Shown in pieces: positions 18,002-26,301 of a DNA stretch of 64,000 nt. This stretch comes from Nakamurella multipartita DSM 44233. GTDB taxonomy: Bacteria; Actinomycetota; Actinomycetes; Mycobacteriales; Nakamurellaceae. Where the stretch lies: NCBI RefSeq assembly GCF_000024365.1, contig NC_013235.1:3596001-3660000 (forward strand), given 5' to 3'. The notes under the pieces were generated by a model. The model had not been told where the DNA came from, searched no databases, and saw nothing but the letters and a program-made list of their open reading frames with translations. The translations under genes and the position numbers were made by a program. The number at the start of each line of letters is the position of its first letter. Positions within the stretch are counted from its first letter, which is position 1.

Positions 18002-18403
18002 ATGACCACGACCACAGAGCTGAAACTGCAGATCGGTTCCTGGGACGAAAACCCCTACCGGGAGTTCGACGACGGCCGAAAGTTCACCCGCGCCGAGGTG
18101 GCCCTGGCCGATGCGGACGCCGGCCTGCAGGCCTCCTACGAGGGGTTGATGTTCTACGCGGCCGACGGCACCAGCAGCTACGTCACGCTGATGCAGATCA
18201 CCGGCACCCTGGACGGTCGGTCGGGCAGCTTCGTGCTCACCGGCTCGGGCAACTACGACGGCACCACCGCCGCCGGCGAGTCCCGGATCGTCCCCGGCTC
18301 CGGCACCGGCGAGCTGGCCGGGATCAGCGGGTCGGCCAGCAGCAGCTCCACCCACGAGGACTACCCGGTCATGCCGTTGACCCTGCAGTACGACCTCGGT
18401 TGA
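18002..18403 (+). CDS. DUF3224 family protein
   Basis: A 133-residue small beta-barrel protein. I chose ATG 18002 because family members begin with a short Thr-rich stretch followed by the SWDENPY motif; an ATG at 17972 would add ten residues. Visible family features are SWDENPYREFDD, FYAADGTSSYV, GSFVLTGSG and a C-terminal GELAGISGSA. Members are thought to adopt an allene-oxide-cyclase-like barrel; their function is unknown. The MarR-type regulator gene overlaps its stop by 4 bp (TTGA), suggesting control of or by this protein. Confidence 0.88.
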   Translation: MTTTTELKLQIGSWDENPYREFDDGRKFTRAEVALADADAGLQASYEGLMFYAADGTSSYVTLMQITGTLDGRSGSFVLTGSGNYDGTTAAGESRIVPGSGTGELAGISGSASSSSTHEDYPVMPLTLQYDLG

Positions 18404-18993
18404 CCCAGCTGGACCGGACCGCCAACGTGCTGGGCGCGTTGGCGGCCACCGTCACCGACCAGGCGACCGCCGCGATGCTGGCCGCCGCCGACCTGCCGGC
18501 CACCGGCTCGTCGTCGGCGCTGGCCACGTTGTCGGCGATCGCGGAATTCCTGGACGCCCCGACGGTCGATCAGGTCCGCCGGGTCATGGGCCTGACCCCC
18601 TCCGGCGCGGTGCGGCTGATCGACCGGCTGGAGTCCGAGGGGTTGGTCGTCCGCGGTCCCGGCACCGACGGCCGGACCCGGGCGATCACGCTGACCGACC
18701 GGGGCGCCGCCGCCGCGGCCGCGCTGGCCCGGGCTCGCCGGCAGGTGCTGACCACGATGCTCGACGGGCTGGCCCCGGACGAGCTGGACACCCTGGGCGA
18801 ACTGCTCGGCCGGATGATGGGCAACGCCGTGCGGGCCAAGACGGGCGGCGCCTGGATCTGCCGGCTGTGCGATCTGACCGCGTGCGAGCGGGCCGACGGC
18901 CGCTGCCCGGCGGCGACGGCCGCGCTGGCGCACTACGGGGTCCGGGCCGCCGACGCGGGCATCGCCCCGGCCCCGGGACCCGACCAGCCGTGA
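18400..18993 (+). CDS. MarR family transcriptional regulator with C-terminal cysteine motif
   Basis: A 197-residue protein starting at TTG 18400, coupled to the preceding gene. Residues ~30-140 form a winged helix: VDQVRRVMGLTPSGAVRLIDRLESEGLVVR is the recognition-helix region and RTRAITLTDRG the wing. The C-terminus has WICRLCDLTACERADGRCP, four cysteines spaced like a metal or redox site, which suggests sensing of oxidants or metal. It lies between the DUF3224 gene and the zinc-ribbon gene with overlaps on both sides, so the three are probably one operon. Confidence 0.88.
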   Translation: MTQLDRTANVLGALAATVTDQATAAMLAAADLPATGSSSALATLSAIAEFLDAPTVDQVRRVMGLTPSGAVRLIDRLESEGLVVRGPGTDGRTRAITLTDRGAAAAAALARARRQVLTTMLDGLAPDELDTLGELLGRMMGNAVRAKTGGAWICRLCDLTACERADGRCPAATAALAHYGVRAADAGIAPAPGPDQP

Positions 18994-19325
18994 CTCACCT
19001 ACCGATGTGGACGTGCCCGCACTGCGGCCGCACCTTCGCGAACCGGAACCAGACCCACCGGTGCGCCGCCCTGGGCGATCTGGACGCCCATTTCGCCGGC
19101 TGCGACCCCGCGGTGCGGGCCACGCGCCGGCACGCCCTGGACGGCCACCTGGTCCTGGCCGAACGGATCGACAGTCCCCGCTTCACCCGGATCCACACGT
19201 TCTCGCCCCACAACGTGCTGCACGCGTTCCGGCTCACCGGCCCCGAGCAGGTCGACGACGAGTTCGCCGGCTGGCTGCGGCGGGCCTACGCGGCCGGCGA
19301 GCAGCGCCACCGGGGACCCGGCTGA
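18990..19325 (+). pseudogene. Zinc-ribbon DUF5655-like protein with internal in-frame deletion
   Basis: A 111-residue frame from GTG 18990 (4-bp overlap with the MarR gene). It begins with a zinc-binding head MWTCPHCGRTFANRNQTHRC and ends with DGHLVLAERIDSPRFTRI and FAGWLRRAYAAGEQ, both typical of DUF5655-like proteins. In the relatives I know, about 35-45 residues lie between the DPAVRAT and RRHALDGH segments; here they are joined directly. The protein should therefore lack part of its core sheet. No stop or frameshift is present, so it may still be translated. Confidence 0.6.
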
Positions 19326-19326
19326 A

Positions 19327-19872
19327 TCAGCGCGGCTGGATGCCGCGCCGCGCCGCGCTCGTCACCGGCGGGTCGAGCCGGCCGGCGAAGACCAGCACCG
19401 CGCCGGCCAGGATCAGCACCCCGGCGATCGCGGTCAGCCAGGGTCCGAATCCGGCGCTGGCCTCCCCCGCGTCGAACACCGAGGCATCCCCCGGGTGGAG
19501 GCCGCGCCACCCGCCGAACCCGAGGCACACCAGTCCGCACACCGTGAGCACCGCCGCGGTGATCCGGTGCGGACGCCGCCCCGGCGGCTGGTAGACCATG
19601 ATCACGAACCCGGCGACGGCCGCGATTACCCCGAAGATCAAGCCGACCAGCCCGGGCCGGTAGGTGCCGGATCCGTTGAGCACGTCGTTGAGGTTGGTGC
19701 CGGCGATCTGGCTGCTCCCGGTGATGCCGCCCCAGCCGGTGATCGATGTCGTGCCGCCGTCCTCGGTGTCGGTGGAGATCCAGGGCAGGAAGGTGGCCAC
19801 GAAGGCCAGCAACCCGCCGACCAGGGCCAGCGCCCCCACGAGGACCCGCCGGCCGGGTTCCGCCTCGGTCAC
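19327..19872 (-). CDS. Four-helix membrane protein of unknown function
   Basis: A 181-residue protein from GTG 19872. Four hydrophobic segments are seen: VLVGALALVGGLLAFVATFLPW, GLVGLIFGVIAAVAGFVIMVY, ITAAVLTVCGLVCLGFGGW and WLTAIAGVLILAGAVLVFAG. The loop between helices 1 and 2 is Gly/Thr/Ser-rich and predicted outside. This layout is common in small actinobacterial membrane proteins of unknown role. It is convergent with the zinc-ribbon gene, with a 1-bp gap between stops. Confidence 0.75.
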   Translation of the reverse strand: MTEAEPGRRVLVGALALVGGLLAFVATFLPWISTDTEDGGTTSITGWGGITGSSQIAGTNLNDVLNGSGTYRPGLVGLIFGVIAAVAGFVIMVYQPPGRRPHRITAAVLTVCGLVCLGFGGWRGLHPGDASVFDAGEASAGFGPWLTAIAGVLILAGAVLVFAGRLDPPVTSAARRGIQPR

Positions 19873-19981
19873 CGCTTCGCTCCGATCGGTTGGGGTTCGC
19901 CACCCGGACCGGGATGGTCGATCGCACGCACCCCCGCACGGTAATCGCCCGGCCGGGCCGCCCACCTATCCTGACAGTGAG

Positions 19982-20208
19982 GATGTAGGGGTGGATCGCC
20001 GTCGAGCTTCGGCTTGACTCGTGCCCTGACTGACCGTGGTGTCCTGAACGGGATGTGTCGGCCGGGGTTCGGCGGCGATCTCGGCACCTGCCGGACGGGC
20101 GTCGTGACCTTATAGGAGCCTGGCCAGAGGCCCCGTCACTGTCTTGTCCGCCCGCCCGACCGGCGCGTGCCGCCCTTCCCGGTTCAGCGACAGGACGGCA
20201 GGTCAACG
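19982..20208 (+). ncRNA. Candidate bridge RNA region of the IS110 element
   Basis: IS110-group elements encode a structured bridge RNA in the non-coding left end. This 227-bp region is non-coding and holds a clear hairpin with a UUCG loop (GTCGAGC / GCTTGAC, 20001-20018) followed by further G+C-rich inverted segments around 20040-20110 that could form the internal loops. The call rests on position and the first hairpin; the guide loops were not resolved. Confidence 0.45.
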
Positions 20209-21303
20209 ATGACAGCAGTACAAGCGGAGCGACAAGCAGACTCATCGGCGGTCGAGGTGGTCGGCGGTGTGGACACCCATAAGGACACCCACACCGCGGC
20301 AGCGGTGGACACCGCGGGGCGGGTGTTGGGGTCGGCCCAGTTCCCCACCGACGCCGCCGGCTACCGGGCGTTGCTACGGTGGCTGCGCGGGTTCGGGACG
20401 CTGCTGCTGGTCGGTGTCGAGGGCACCGGTGTCTACGGGGCCGGCCTGGCCCGATTGCTGGCCGCCCAGGGCGTGGCCATGGTCGAGGTCGACCGGCCCG
20501 ACCGCAAGGCCCGCCGGTGGCAGGGCAAATCCGATCCCGTCGATGCCGAGGCTGCGGCCCGGGCCGCGTTGGCCCGGGTGCGCACCGGGCTGCCCAAGCA
20601 TCGAGACGGTCGTGTCGAGGCGCTGCGGGCATTGCGGGTGGCGCGCCGTTCGGCCGTCGGGCAACGCGCTGACGTGCAGCGACAGATCAAGGCGCTGATC
20701 GTCACCGCACCGGAATCGCTGCGCGCCCAGCTGCGGGCGTTGCCCGACCGAGAACTGATCAAGGTCTGCGCCGACCAGCGGCCGGACCGTGCCGGTGCCG
20801 GCGATCCGGGCACGGCCACCAAGATCGCGCTGCGCTCTCTTGCTCGGCGCCACCGGGCGCTCAGCGTCGAGATCGCCGATCTCGACGAGCTGCTCGGTCC
20901 GCTCGTGGCCCAGATCAACCCCGGGCTGCTCGCACTCAAAGGCATCGGTCCCGACGTGGCCGGGCAGATGCTCGTCACGGCCGGCGAGAATGCCGACCGC
21001 CTCACCAACGAGGCCGCCTTCGCGATGCTGTGCGGCGTGGCGCCCTTGCCTGCTTCGTCGGGCAGGACGACCCGGCACCGGCTCAACCGCGGCGGAGACC
21101 GAGCCGCCAATAGCGCACTCTGGCGCATCGTCATCACCCGCATGGGCACCGATGATCGAACCAAGAACTACATCGCCCGACGCACCGCCCAGGGGCTGAC
21201 CAAGCCCGAGATCATCCGCTGCCTCAAGCGATATGTCGCCCGAGAAGTCTTCCTCGCGCTTACGTCCGCGTCCGCAGAAAAACGACCCGCCAAAGCAGCT
21301 TGA
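20209..21303 (+). CDS. IS110-family transposase (DEDD recombinase)
   Basis: A 364-residue recombinase from ATG 20209. The N-terminal RuvC-like domain shows the first acid in GGVDTHKDTHTAAAVD, the glutamate in GVEGTGVYG, and paired aspartates in GKSDPVDAEAAARAAL. The C-terminal transposase domain has LLALKGIGPDVAGQML and the conserved PASSGRTTRHRLNRGGDRAANSAL block with the candidate catalytic serine. Length is normal and the frame is intact, so the element may be active. The N-terminal-domain-first order with a long left non-coding part fits the IS110 group and not IS1111. Confidence 0.95.
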   Translation: MTAVQAERQADSSAVEVVGGVDTHKDTHTAAAVDTAGRVLGSAQFPTDAAGYRALLRWLRGFGTLLLVGVEGTGVYGAGLARLLAAQGVAMVEVDRPDRKARRWQGKSDPVDAEAAARAALARVRTGLPKHRDGRVEALRALRVARRSAVGQRADVQRQIKALIVTAPESLRAQLRALPDRELIKVCADQRPDRAGAGDPGTATKIALRSLARRHRALSVEIADLDELLGPLVAQINPGLLALKGIGPDVAGQMLVTAGENADRLTNEAAFAMLCGVAPLPASSGRTTRHRLNRGGDRAANSALWRIVITRMGTDDRTKNYIARRTAQGLTKPEIIRCLKRYVAREVFLALTSASAEKRPAKAA

Positions 21304-21323
21304 CAACCATAGGAGCATCCCGC

Positions 21324-22007
21324 GTGAGCAACGCGCCGCCGGCCGGCCGCCCGGTCCTGGCCTTCACGCTGCCCGGGGTCGCCTACGACGACGACATCGC
21401 CGTCCAGGCGTTCGCCCGGCACCTGACCGCGGCCGTCGAGGCCGGCGGCGGGAACGGCCGGCGGATCGTGGCCGGCATGCGGGCCTTCCTGGAGGGCAAA
21501 CCGGACCTGCTGCCCGACCCGCCCTGGTCGGTGCCGCCGGCGACCGGCGAGCGGGCGGTCGAACACCTCGCGGTCGCTGCCGGGTGCCCGCCGGACCTGG
21601 TGGTCCGGGCGCGAACCGCTGCCCGGCAGGACCTGGCCCGTACGGCCTGGCTGCTGGACCCGGCCGACGGCCTGAGCGATCTGCTGGACGCGGCGGCCGG
21701 CCGGGCCCGGGTCGTGGCCGTCGCCGACCCGGCCGACCCGGCGGCCGTGCCGATCCTGGACGCGCTCGAGCTCACCGGGCGGGTGGCGCTCGTCGCACCG
21801 GCGGACCTGGACGCGCTGTCGGCGGGCTCGATGGTGCTGATCGACGCGACCTGGGCACCGCATCTGGCCCGGGCGCAGGCGAACGGGCAGCGCACCGTGC
21901 TGATCGACCGGTTCGGCGCCGGCGACGGCCGGCCGGACCGGCGCACCAAGGACCTGCGCGGTGCCGTCCCCGACATCGCCGCCTGGCTGGAAGGAACCGC
22001 CGCATGA
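21324..22007 (+). CDS. Uncharacterised protein, possibly HAD-like without catalytic Asp
   Basis: A 227-residue soluble protein from GTG 21324, with AGGAG 9 bp upstream that is supplied by the IS110 right end. It has an alpha/beta composition; the segment VAVADPADPAAVPILDALELTGRVALVAPADL looks like the late part of a Rossmannoid fold. I cannot place it in a family. It overlaps the phosphoesterase gene by 4 bp, so the two are co-translated. The insertion sequence immediately upstream may have changed its expression. Confidence 0.65.
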   Translation: MSNAPPAGRPVLAFTLPGVAYDDDIAVQAFARHLTAAVEAGGGNGRRIVAGMRAFLEGKPDLLPDPPWSVPPATGERAVEHLAVAAGCPPDLVVRARTAARQDLARTAWLLDPADGLSDLLDAAAGRARVVAVADPADPAAVPILDALELTGRVALVAPADLDALSAGSMVLIDATWAPHLARAQANGQRTVLIDRFGAGDGRPDRRTKDLRGAVPDIAAWLEGTAA

Positions 22008-22882
22008 GCTGGACGACCCCGGACGGGTCGGCGCCGCTGCGTCCGACGCACGTGCTGGCCCACCTGTCCGATTCCCACCTGACCTCGGCGGGCGTGCGCT
22101 ACAACCAGGTCCTGGACGCCGATGCCGCCCTGGACCGCGCGGTGGCCGTGCTGCGCAGCGCGGTGGCCGACGGGCGGCCGCTGGACGCGGTCATCCTGTC
22201 CGGCGACCTCACCGACACCGGCGACCCGGACGCCTACCGGCGACTGCGGGCGGCCGTCGAGCCGTTGGGCGTCCCGGTGCTGTACGCGACGGGCAACCAC
22301 GACGTACGCACCGAGTTCCACCGCAGCCTGCTCGGCCGCGGCGACGAGGGCCCCGTCCTGCAATCGGTGCAGGTGGGCGGGCTGCGGATGCTCGCGCTGG
22401 ACTCGACCATTCCCGGCGCCGGCCACGGGCGGCTGACCGCCGAGCACCTGGCCGAGCTGACCGCGGCCCTGGCCGATCCGGCGCCGGAGGGCACCATCGT
22501 CGTGCTGCACCACGCGCCGCTGCCGCCGCCGTCGCCGCTGCTGAGCTACTTCGCGTTGGAGGCGGCGTCCCGCATCGCCCTGCGGGACGCGATCGCCGGC
22601 ACCGATGTACGCCTCGTGCTGGCCGGTCATCACCATCTGGCCCAGTCGGGCACGCTCGGCGCGATCCCGGTCGCGGTGGCCGGCTCGACCGCGATCCGCA
22701 CCGATCCGCTGGCGCCCAACGGGCACGAGCGGACCTGGGCCAGCGGTTCGTTCAACCTGGTCCAGGTCTACCCGGACACGATCACGGTCTCGGTCATCCC
22801 GGTCGACGGGGCCGCGCCAGTGTTCGACCTGGACGCGGCGGGCTGCCAGGCGGTGATCGACGCCCATCCGACCCGGCCGTGA
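22004..22882 (+). CDS. Metallophosphoesterase, CpdA-like phosphodiesterase
   Basis: A 292-residue calcineurin-like phosphoesterase from ATG 22004. All metal motifs are present in order: DSH (residue ~23), GDLTDTGDP, GNHD, HHAPLPPP and GHHH. This arrangement is that of class III cyclic nucleotide phosphodiesterases and related glycerophosphodiesterases, which hydrolyse phosphodiester bonds in small molecules using two metal ions. No signal peptide. Coupled to the upstream gene through ATGA. Confidence 0.9.
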   Translation: MSWTTPDGSAPLRPTHVLAHLSDSHLTSAGVRYNQVLDADAALDRAVAVLRSAVADGRPLDAVILSGDLTDTGDPDAYRRLRAAVEPLGVPVLYATGNHDVRTEFHRSLLGRGDEGPVLQSVQVGGLRMLALDSTIPGAGHGRLTAEHLAELTAALADPAPEGTIVVLHHAPLPPPSPLLSYFALEAASRIALRDAIAGTDVRLVLAGHHHLAQSGTLGAIPVAVAGSTAIRTDPLAPNGHERTWASGSFNLVQVYPDTITVSVIPVDGAAPVFDLDAAGCQAVIDAHPTRP

Positions 22883-22885
22883 GGT

Positions 22886-23317
22886 TCAACGGGCCGGGTG
22901 CACCGTCTCCCGGCCGGTCACCGAGTAGCAGGCGATCCGGATCCAGTACGTGCGCTCCACCAGGTCGGCCCAGGGCCAGACGCCGATCCGGTTGAGGCGG
23001 CGGATCTCACCGACGTCCTCGACGGTGCTCGCGGTGCCGCGCACCAGCACGCTCCAGCCCGATCGCCGGTCGACGTCGTACCCGTCGACCTCGAACGCCA
23101 CCCGCAGCTCCGAGTCACCGGCCAGCAGCTTGGACCCGGGTGCCGTCCGGAACACGATCGACTCCCCGTCCACGCCGTGATTGACCGGCAGGATCACCGG
23201 GTCGCCGTCGCTGACGAACGCCAGCCGGCCGACCCGCGCGCTGCGCAACCGGTCGTAACACTCGTCGCGGCTCAACACACCCATGCCCGAATGGTCCAGC
23301 GGCAGGCTCGTCGTCAT
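22886..23317 (-). CDS. Pyridoxamine 5'-phosphate oxidase-like (PNPOx-fold) protein
   Basis: A 143-residue split-barrel protein from ATG 23317. The pattern GVLSRDECYDRLRSARVGRLAFVSDGDPVILPVNHGVDGESIVFRTAPGSK is typical of actinobacterial proteins of this fold that bind FMN, F420 or haem; the later SGWSVLVRG element completes the barrel. True vitamin B6 oxidase activity is unlikely because these short members usually lack its substrate residues. Convergent with the phosphoesterase gene, 3 bp apart. Confidence 0.88.
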   Translation of the reverse strand: MTTSLPLDHSGMGVLSRDECYDRLRSARVGRLAFVSDGDPVILPVNHGVDGESIVFRTAPGSKLLAGDSELRVAFEVDGYDVDRRSGWSVLVRGTASTVEDVGEIRRLNRIGVWPWADLVERTYWIRIACYSVTGRETVHPAR

Positions 23318-23401
23318 ACCCGCGAGCCTGCCGCGGTCCGGGCGACCCGAGTAGAGCCCTTCGTCCCGACAACCCTCAACCTCACGTTGAGCTTGAGGTC
23401 G

Positions 23402-24095
23402 TCAGGTCAGGACGAGGCCCGGCCACGCGAGCACGATCCAGCACCCGGCGAGCAGGCACGGCCCGAACGGGATGGCCGATTGCAGGGACAACCGCCGGGT
23501 CGCCAGGCCGGCCAGCGAGACGACCGCGCCCAGCCCGAACGCGATCATCACCCACCACAGCACGGCGCCGACCGAGACGAATCCGGTCAGCAGCGCGAGC
23601 GAAAGGCACCAGCTTGACATCGCCCCACCCCATCGCCCGCGGCGCCAGGGCCGCCGCCGCCGCGAAGATCCCGGTCACGACCACGGCCGCGACCAGCGCC
23701 GTCAGCAGCGCCGCCGGCAGGCCGCCGGGCGGCGGCGCCAGCAGTCCGGTCAGCAGCACCAGCGCCGCGGTGACCGGGAGCGCGGGCAGCGTCAGTGCGT
23801 CCGGCAGCCGGTGGGCGGCGATGTCCACCGCCCCCAGGATCACCATCAGCAGACCGGCCCAGACGACGAGCACGACGATGACCGTCGGCCAGGCCAAGGC
23901 CACGCCGGCGGCGGTGACCAGCCCGGCCGCCACCTCGAGCAGCGGCGGCCGCACGGCGACACCGCGCCGCAACCGGCCGAGCAGCACCCGACCGGCCCCG
24001 CCGGCCAGGGCGCCGACCAGCGCCCCCAGGGCGACCGCGAGCAGCATGCCGAGCACGGTCTCACGTTTCCGCGGGAACGTCGGGGAGTTGTCCAC
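23402..24095 (-). pseudogene. Type IV prepilin peptidase, frameshifted
   Basis: A membrane aspartic peptidase of the A24 family that would process type IV pilin-like leaders. The first frame runs from GTG 24095 (a better start may be ATG 24047) through ILGAVDIAAHRLPDAL, where the first catalytic Asp sits, to GWGDVKL with the second. Directly after GDVKLV the hydrophobic continuation (LSLALLTGFVSVGAVLWW, to stop at 23402) is found in the neighbouring frame. The total of 694 bp is 231 codons plus one base; one extra C near 23609-23613 (minus-strand GTGCCTTTCG) explains it. A sequencing error would give the same picture. Confidence 0.75.
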
Positions 24096-24160
24096 ACTCG
24101 CCCTGACGGCCCGGGTCGATCGCCGGCTGGACGGGCAGCGGGGTCAGACGGGCAGCAGGG

Positions 24161-25000
24161 TCAGACGGGCAGCGGCAGGTCGGTGCCGGAGCCGGCCTTG
24201 AGGCCGGCCCGCATCGCATGCACCGGCGCGGGCACCCCGGTGATCAGCTCGAACTGGCGGAACGCCTGGTGCAGCAACATGTCCAGACCGGTGACGGTGA
24301 TCCGGCCGGGCACGCCACCGGCGGCCAGCGGGGTCGGCCACGGGTGGTAGATGACATCGAACAGCACGGGCACCGCGCGCAGCGCGGACGCGAGGTGGTC
24401 GGCCCCGCCGGCCGGCACGGTGGACACGACCAGGTCGACCCCGGCGGCCGCCTCGGCGACGACGTCGGTGTCCCAGCCGATGACCCGCAGCGGGATGCCC
24501 AGGGTGGCGGCGACCTCGACGGCCCCCGCGGTGGACGACGGTCGGCGGCCGGCAATGGCCACGGTCGCGGTGCCCAACTCGGACAGCGCGGCCAGCACCG
24601 CGGCCGCCGTTCCCCCGCCGCCCAGGACCAGCGCGGAGCGGATCGGCGGCGCGCCGGCCGCGCGCAACGCCCCGACCAGGCCGTCCACGTCGGTGTTGTC
24701 GGCGAACCAGCCGCCGTCGCGGCGGACCAGGGTGTTGGCCACGCCGAGCGCCTGCACCCGCGGTGAGCACTCGTCGGCGACGGCCGCGGCGGCCGACTTG
24801 CCCGGCATGGTGACCGAGAAGCCGGCCCACTCCGGACCGCGGGATCGCACCAGGTCCGGCAGCGCCTGCGCGTCACATTCGATCGGTTCGTACTGCCACT
24901 GGGTGAGTCCGGCCGCGGCGTAGCCGGCGCGGTGCAGGGCGGGCGAGAGGGAGTGGGTCACCGGCGAGCCGACAACGGCCGCCCGATGGGCAGAACTCAC
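24161..25000 (-). CDS. aroE: Shikimate dehydrogenase
   Basis: A 279-residue enzyme that reduces 3-dehydroshikimate to shikimate with NADPH in aromatic amino acid synthesis. Start GTG 25000 overlaps the mltG stop by 4 bp. The substrate site shows SLSPALH, the catalytic lysine in SVTMPGK and the aspartate in NTDVDGL; the nucleotide loop is VLGGGGTA followed by AGRRPS. Length is normal. The ruvX-mltG-aroE order is the usual one in actinobacteria. Confidence 0.95.
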   Translation of the reverse strand: MSSAHRAAVVGSPVTHSLSPALHRAGYAAAGLTQWQYEPIECDAQALPDLVRSRGPEWAGFSVTMPGKSAAAAVADECSPRVQALGVANTLVRRDGGWFADNTDVDGLVGALRAAGAPPIRSALVLGGGGTAAAVLAALSELGTATVAIAGRRPSSTAGAVEVAATLGIPLRVIGWDTDVVAEAAAGVDLVVSTVPAGGADHLASALRAVPVLFDVIYHPWPTPLAAGGVPGRITVTGLDMLLHQAFRQFELITGVPAPVHAMRAGLKAGSGTDLPLPV

Positions 25001-26301
25001 CCGAAGACTCCATTCGCTCGCGCCTGGGCCACGCAGGCGTCGTGCTGCTCGACCGTGATGGAGAAGCAGGACGCGCCGGTGTTGTCGATCTTGACGAAGA
25101 ACAGCCAGGAGCCGGCGGCCGGGTCGAGGGTTGCGGCGATGGCGTTCGGACCCGGCGAGGAGATCGGGGTGGGCGGCAGACCGGCGGCGTAATAGGTGTT
25201 CCACGGGCTGGGATTGGCCCGGTCGTCCGCGCTGGTGGCGATGGAGGCCCGGTCCAGTGCGTAGTTGACGGTGGAGTCCATCTCCAGCTTCATCCCGGTG
25301 GCCAGCCGGTTGTCGATCACCCGGGCCACCTTGGGCATGTCCGCGGTGATGCCCTCCCGCTCCACGATCGAGGCGATGGTCGCGGCCTGGTACGGGGTCA
25401 TGCCCAGCTGGGCGGCGTCGGCGATGATGTCGGTGCCGTTCCACATCGCGGCGGACGCGCTGACCACCGCCTTGAGCGCCTGCTCGGGGGTGGAGCCGGG
25501 CGGGATGTCGAAATCACCCGGCAGGATGGTGCCCTCGAGGCGTTTGCGCGGGTCCGGAGCGGCGCGCACGGCGTCGGCGGCCCATTCCACGACGCCCAGG
25601 GTGGCCGGGTCGGCGGTCGTGGCGACCTGCCAGAGCTCGTCGGCGGTGAAGCAGTCCTGCTGTCCGTTGAGCGGCACACAGGCCGCGGCGGCGATGTCGG
25701 AGATGTAGCCGGGCACGGTCGCCGCGGGCTGGTTGGGATCGGTGGAGACGGTGGTGACGTCGGCCAGCTGCCGGCCGGGGATCAGCCGCAGGTGCCCGAC
25801 GTGGTTCTCCTTGGCCACCAGGGCATCGGCCGCGGCCTGGGCCGAGGAGTTCAGCCGCACCTTGTAGTAGCCCGGCTTGAGGGCCTGCACGTCGCCGTCA
25901 CGGGCGGCCTGTTGGACGAACGCCTCGGTGCTGGCCACCACGCCGGCCTGCTGGAGCGTCGCGGCGATGTCGTTGATCCCGTCGCCGCCCTGGATCCGGA
26001 CGACCACCTCGGCGTCGCCGGTGCCGGCGTGGTCGGGCACCTGATCGGTGCCGGACCGCCACACGACGAACCCGGCGATCAGACCGGCCACGATCACCAG
26101 CAGCACGACGATGGCGAACACCAGCCAGGTACGGTGCCGGCGCCGGGCGCTGATGGCCCGTTCCTCCGGCGAGGGCTCCGGCTCGGCCACGACGGTCTCG
26201 TCGACGGGATCGGGATTGGCGGCCAGCGCGGCCTTGAGCTCGTCGACGTCCACGTCGCCGGTCTCCCCCGGCTCGCGGCCGAAGATCAGATGGTCGTTCA
26301 C
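24997..26301 (-). CDS. mltG: Endolytic murein transglycosylase MltG
   Basis: A 434-residue bitopic membrane protein from GTG 26301. A cytoplasmic acidic N-terminus (~40 residues) is followed by a transmembrane helix TWLVFAIVVLLVIVAGLIAGFVV and an external YceG-like domain. A LysM-like part lies around residues 95-170 and the catalytic part has ASIVEREG with the conserved glutamate and a C-terminal PTPISSPGPNAIAA motif. It cuts nascent glycan strands and helps end peptidoglycan chain growth. Coupled by 4-bp overlaps on both sides. Confidence 0.94.
   Translation of the reverse strand: MNDHLIFGREPGETGDVDVDELKAALAANPDPVDETVVAEPEPSPEERAISARRRHRTWLVFAIVVLLVIVAGLIAGFVVWRSGTDQVPDHAGTGDAEVVVRIQGGDGINDIAATLQQAGVVASTEAFVQQAARDGDVQALKPGYYKVRLNSSAQAAADALVAKENHVGHLRLIPGRQLADVTTVSTDPNQPAATVPGYISDIAAAACVPLNGQQDCFTADELWQVATTADPATLGVVEWAADAVRAAPDPRKRLEGTILPGDFDIPPGSTPEQALKAVVSASAAMWNGTDIIADAAQLGMTPYQAATIASIVEREGITADMPKVARVIDNRLATGMKLEMDSTVNYALDRASIATSADDRANPSPWNTYYAAGLPPTPISSPGPNAIAATLDPAAGSWLFFVKIDNTGASCFSITVEQHDACVAQARANGVFG

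Larger units (their letters stand above)
19977..21328 (+). mobile_element. IS110-family insertion sequence (ends approximate)
   Basis: One transposase gene with a ~230-bp non-coding left part and a very short right part. The ends are estimated from a 5-bp direct repeat GTGAG at 19977-19981 and 21324-21328; a second pair of identical octamers ATAGGAGC (20112-20119 and 21309-21316) lies inside. IS110 elements have no long inverted repeats, so the boundaries need comparison with an empty site. The right end contains a perfect -35 sequence TTGACA (21300-21305), as expected if a promoter forms when the ends join in the circular form. The element lies directly in front of the gene at 21324. Confidence 0.7.

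Noticed and set aside
20112-20119. ATAGGAGC octamers (20112 and 21309) as target-site duplication of the IS110 element
   Set aside because: Using them as ends would leave the UUCG hairpin and most of the structured leader outside the element; they are more likely internal IS sequences, although this is not settled.
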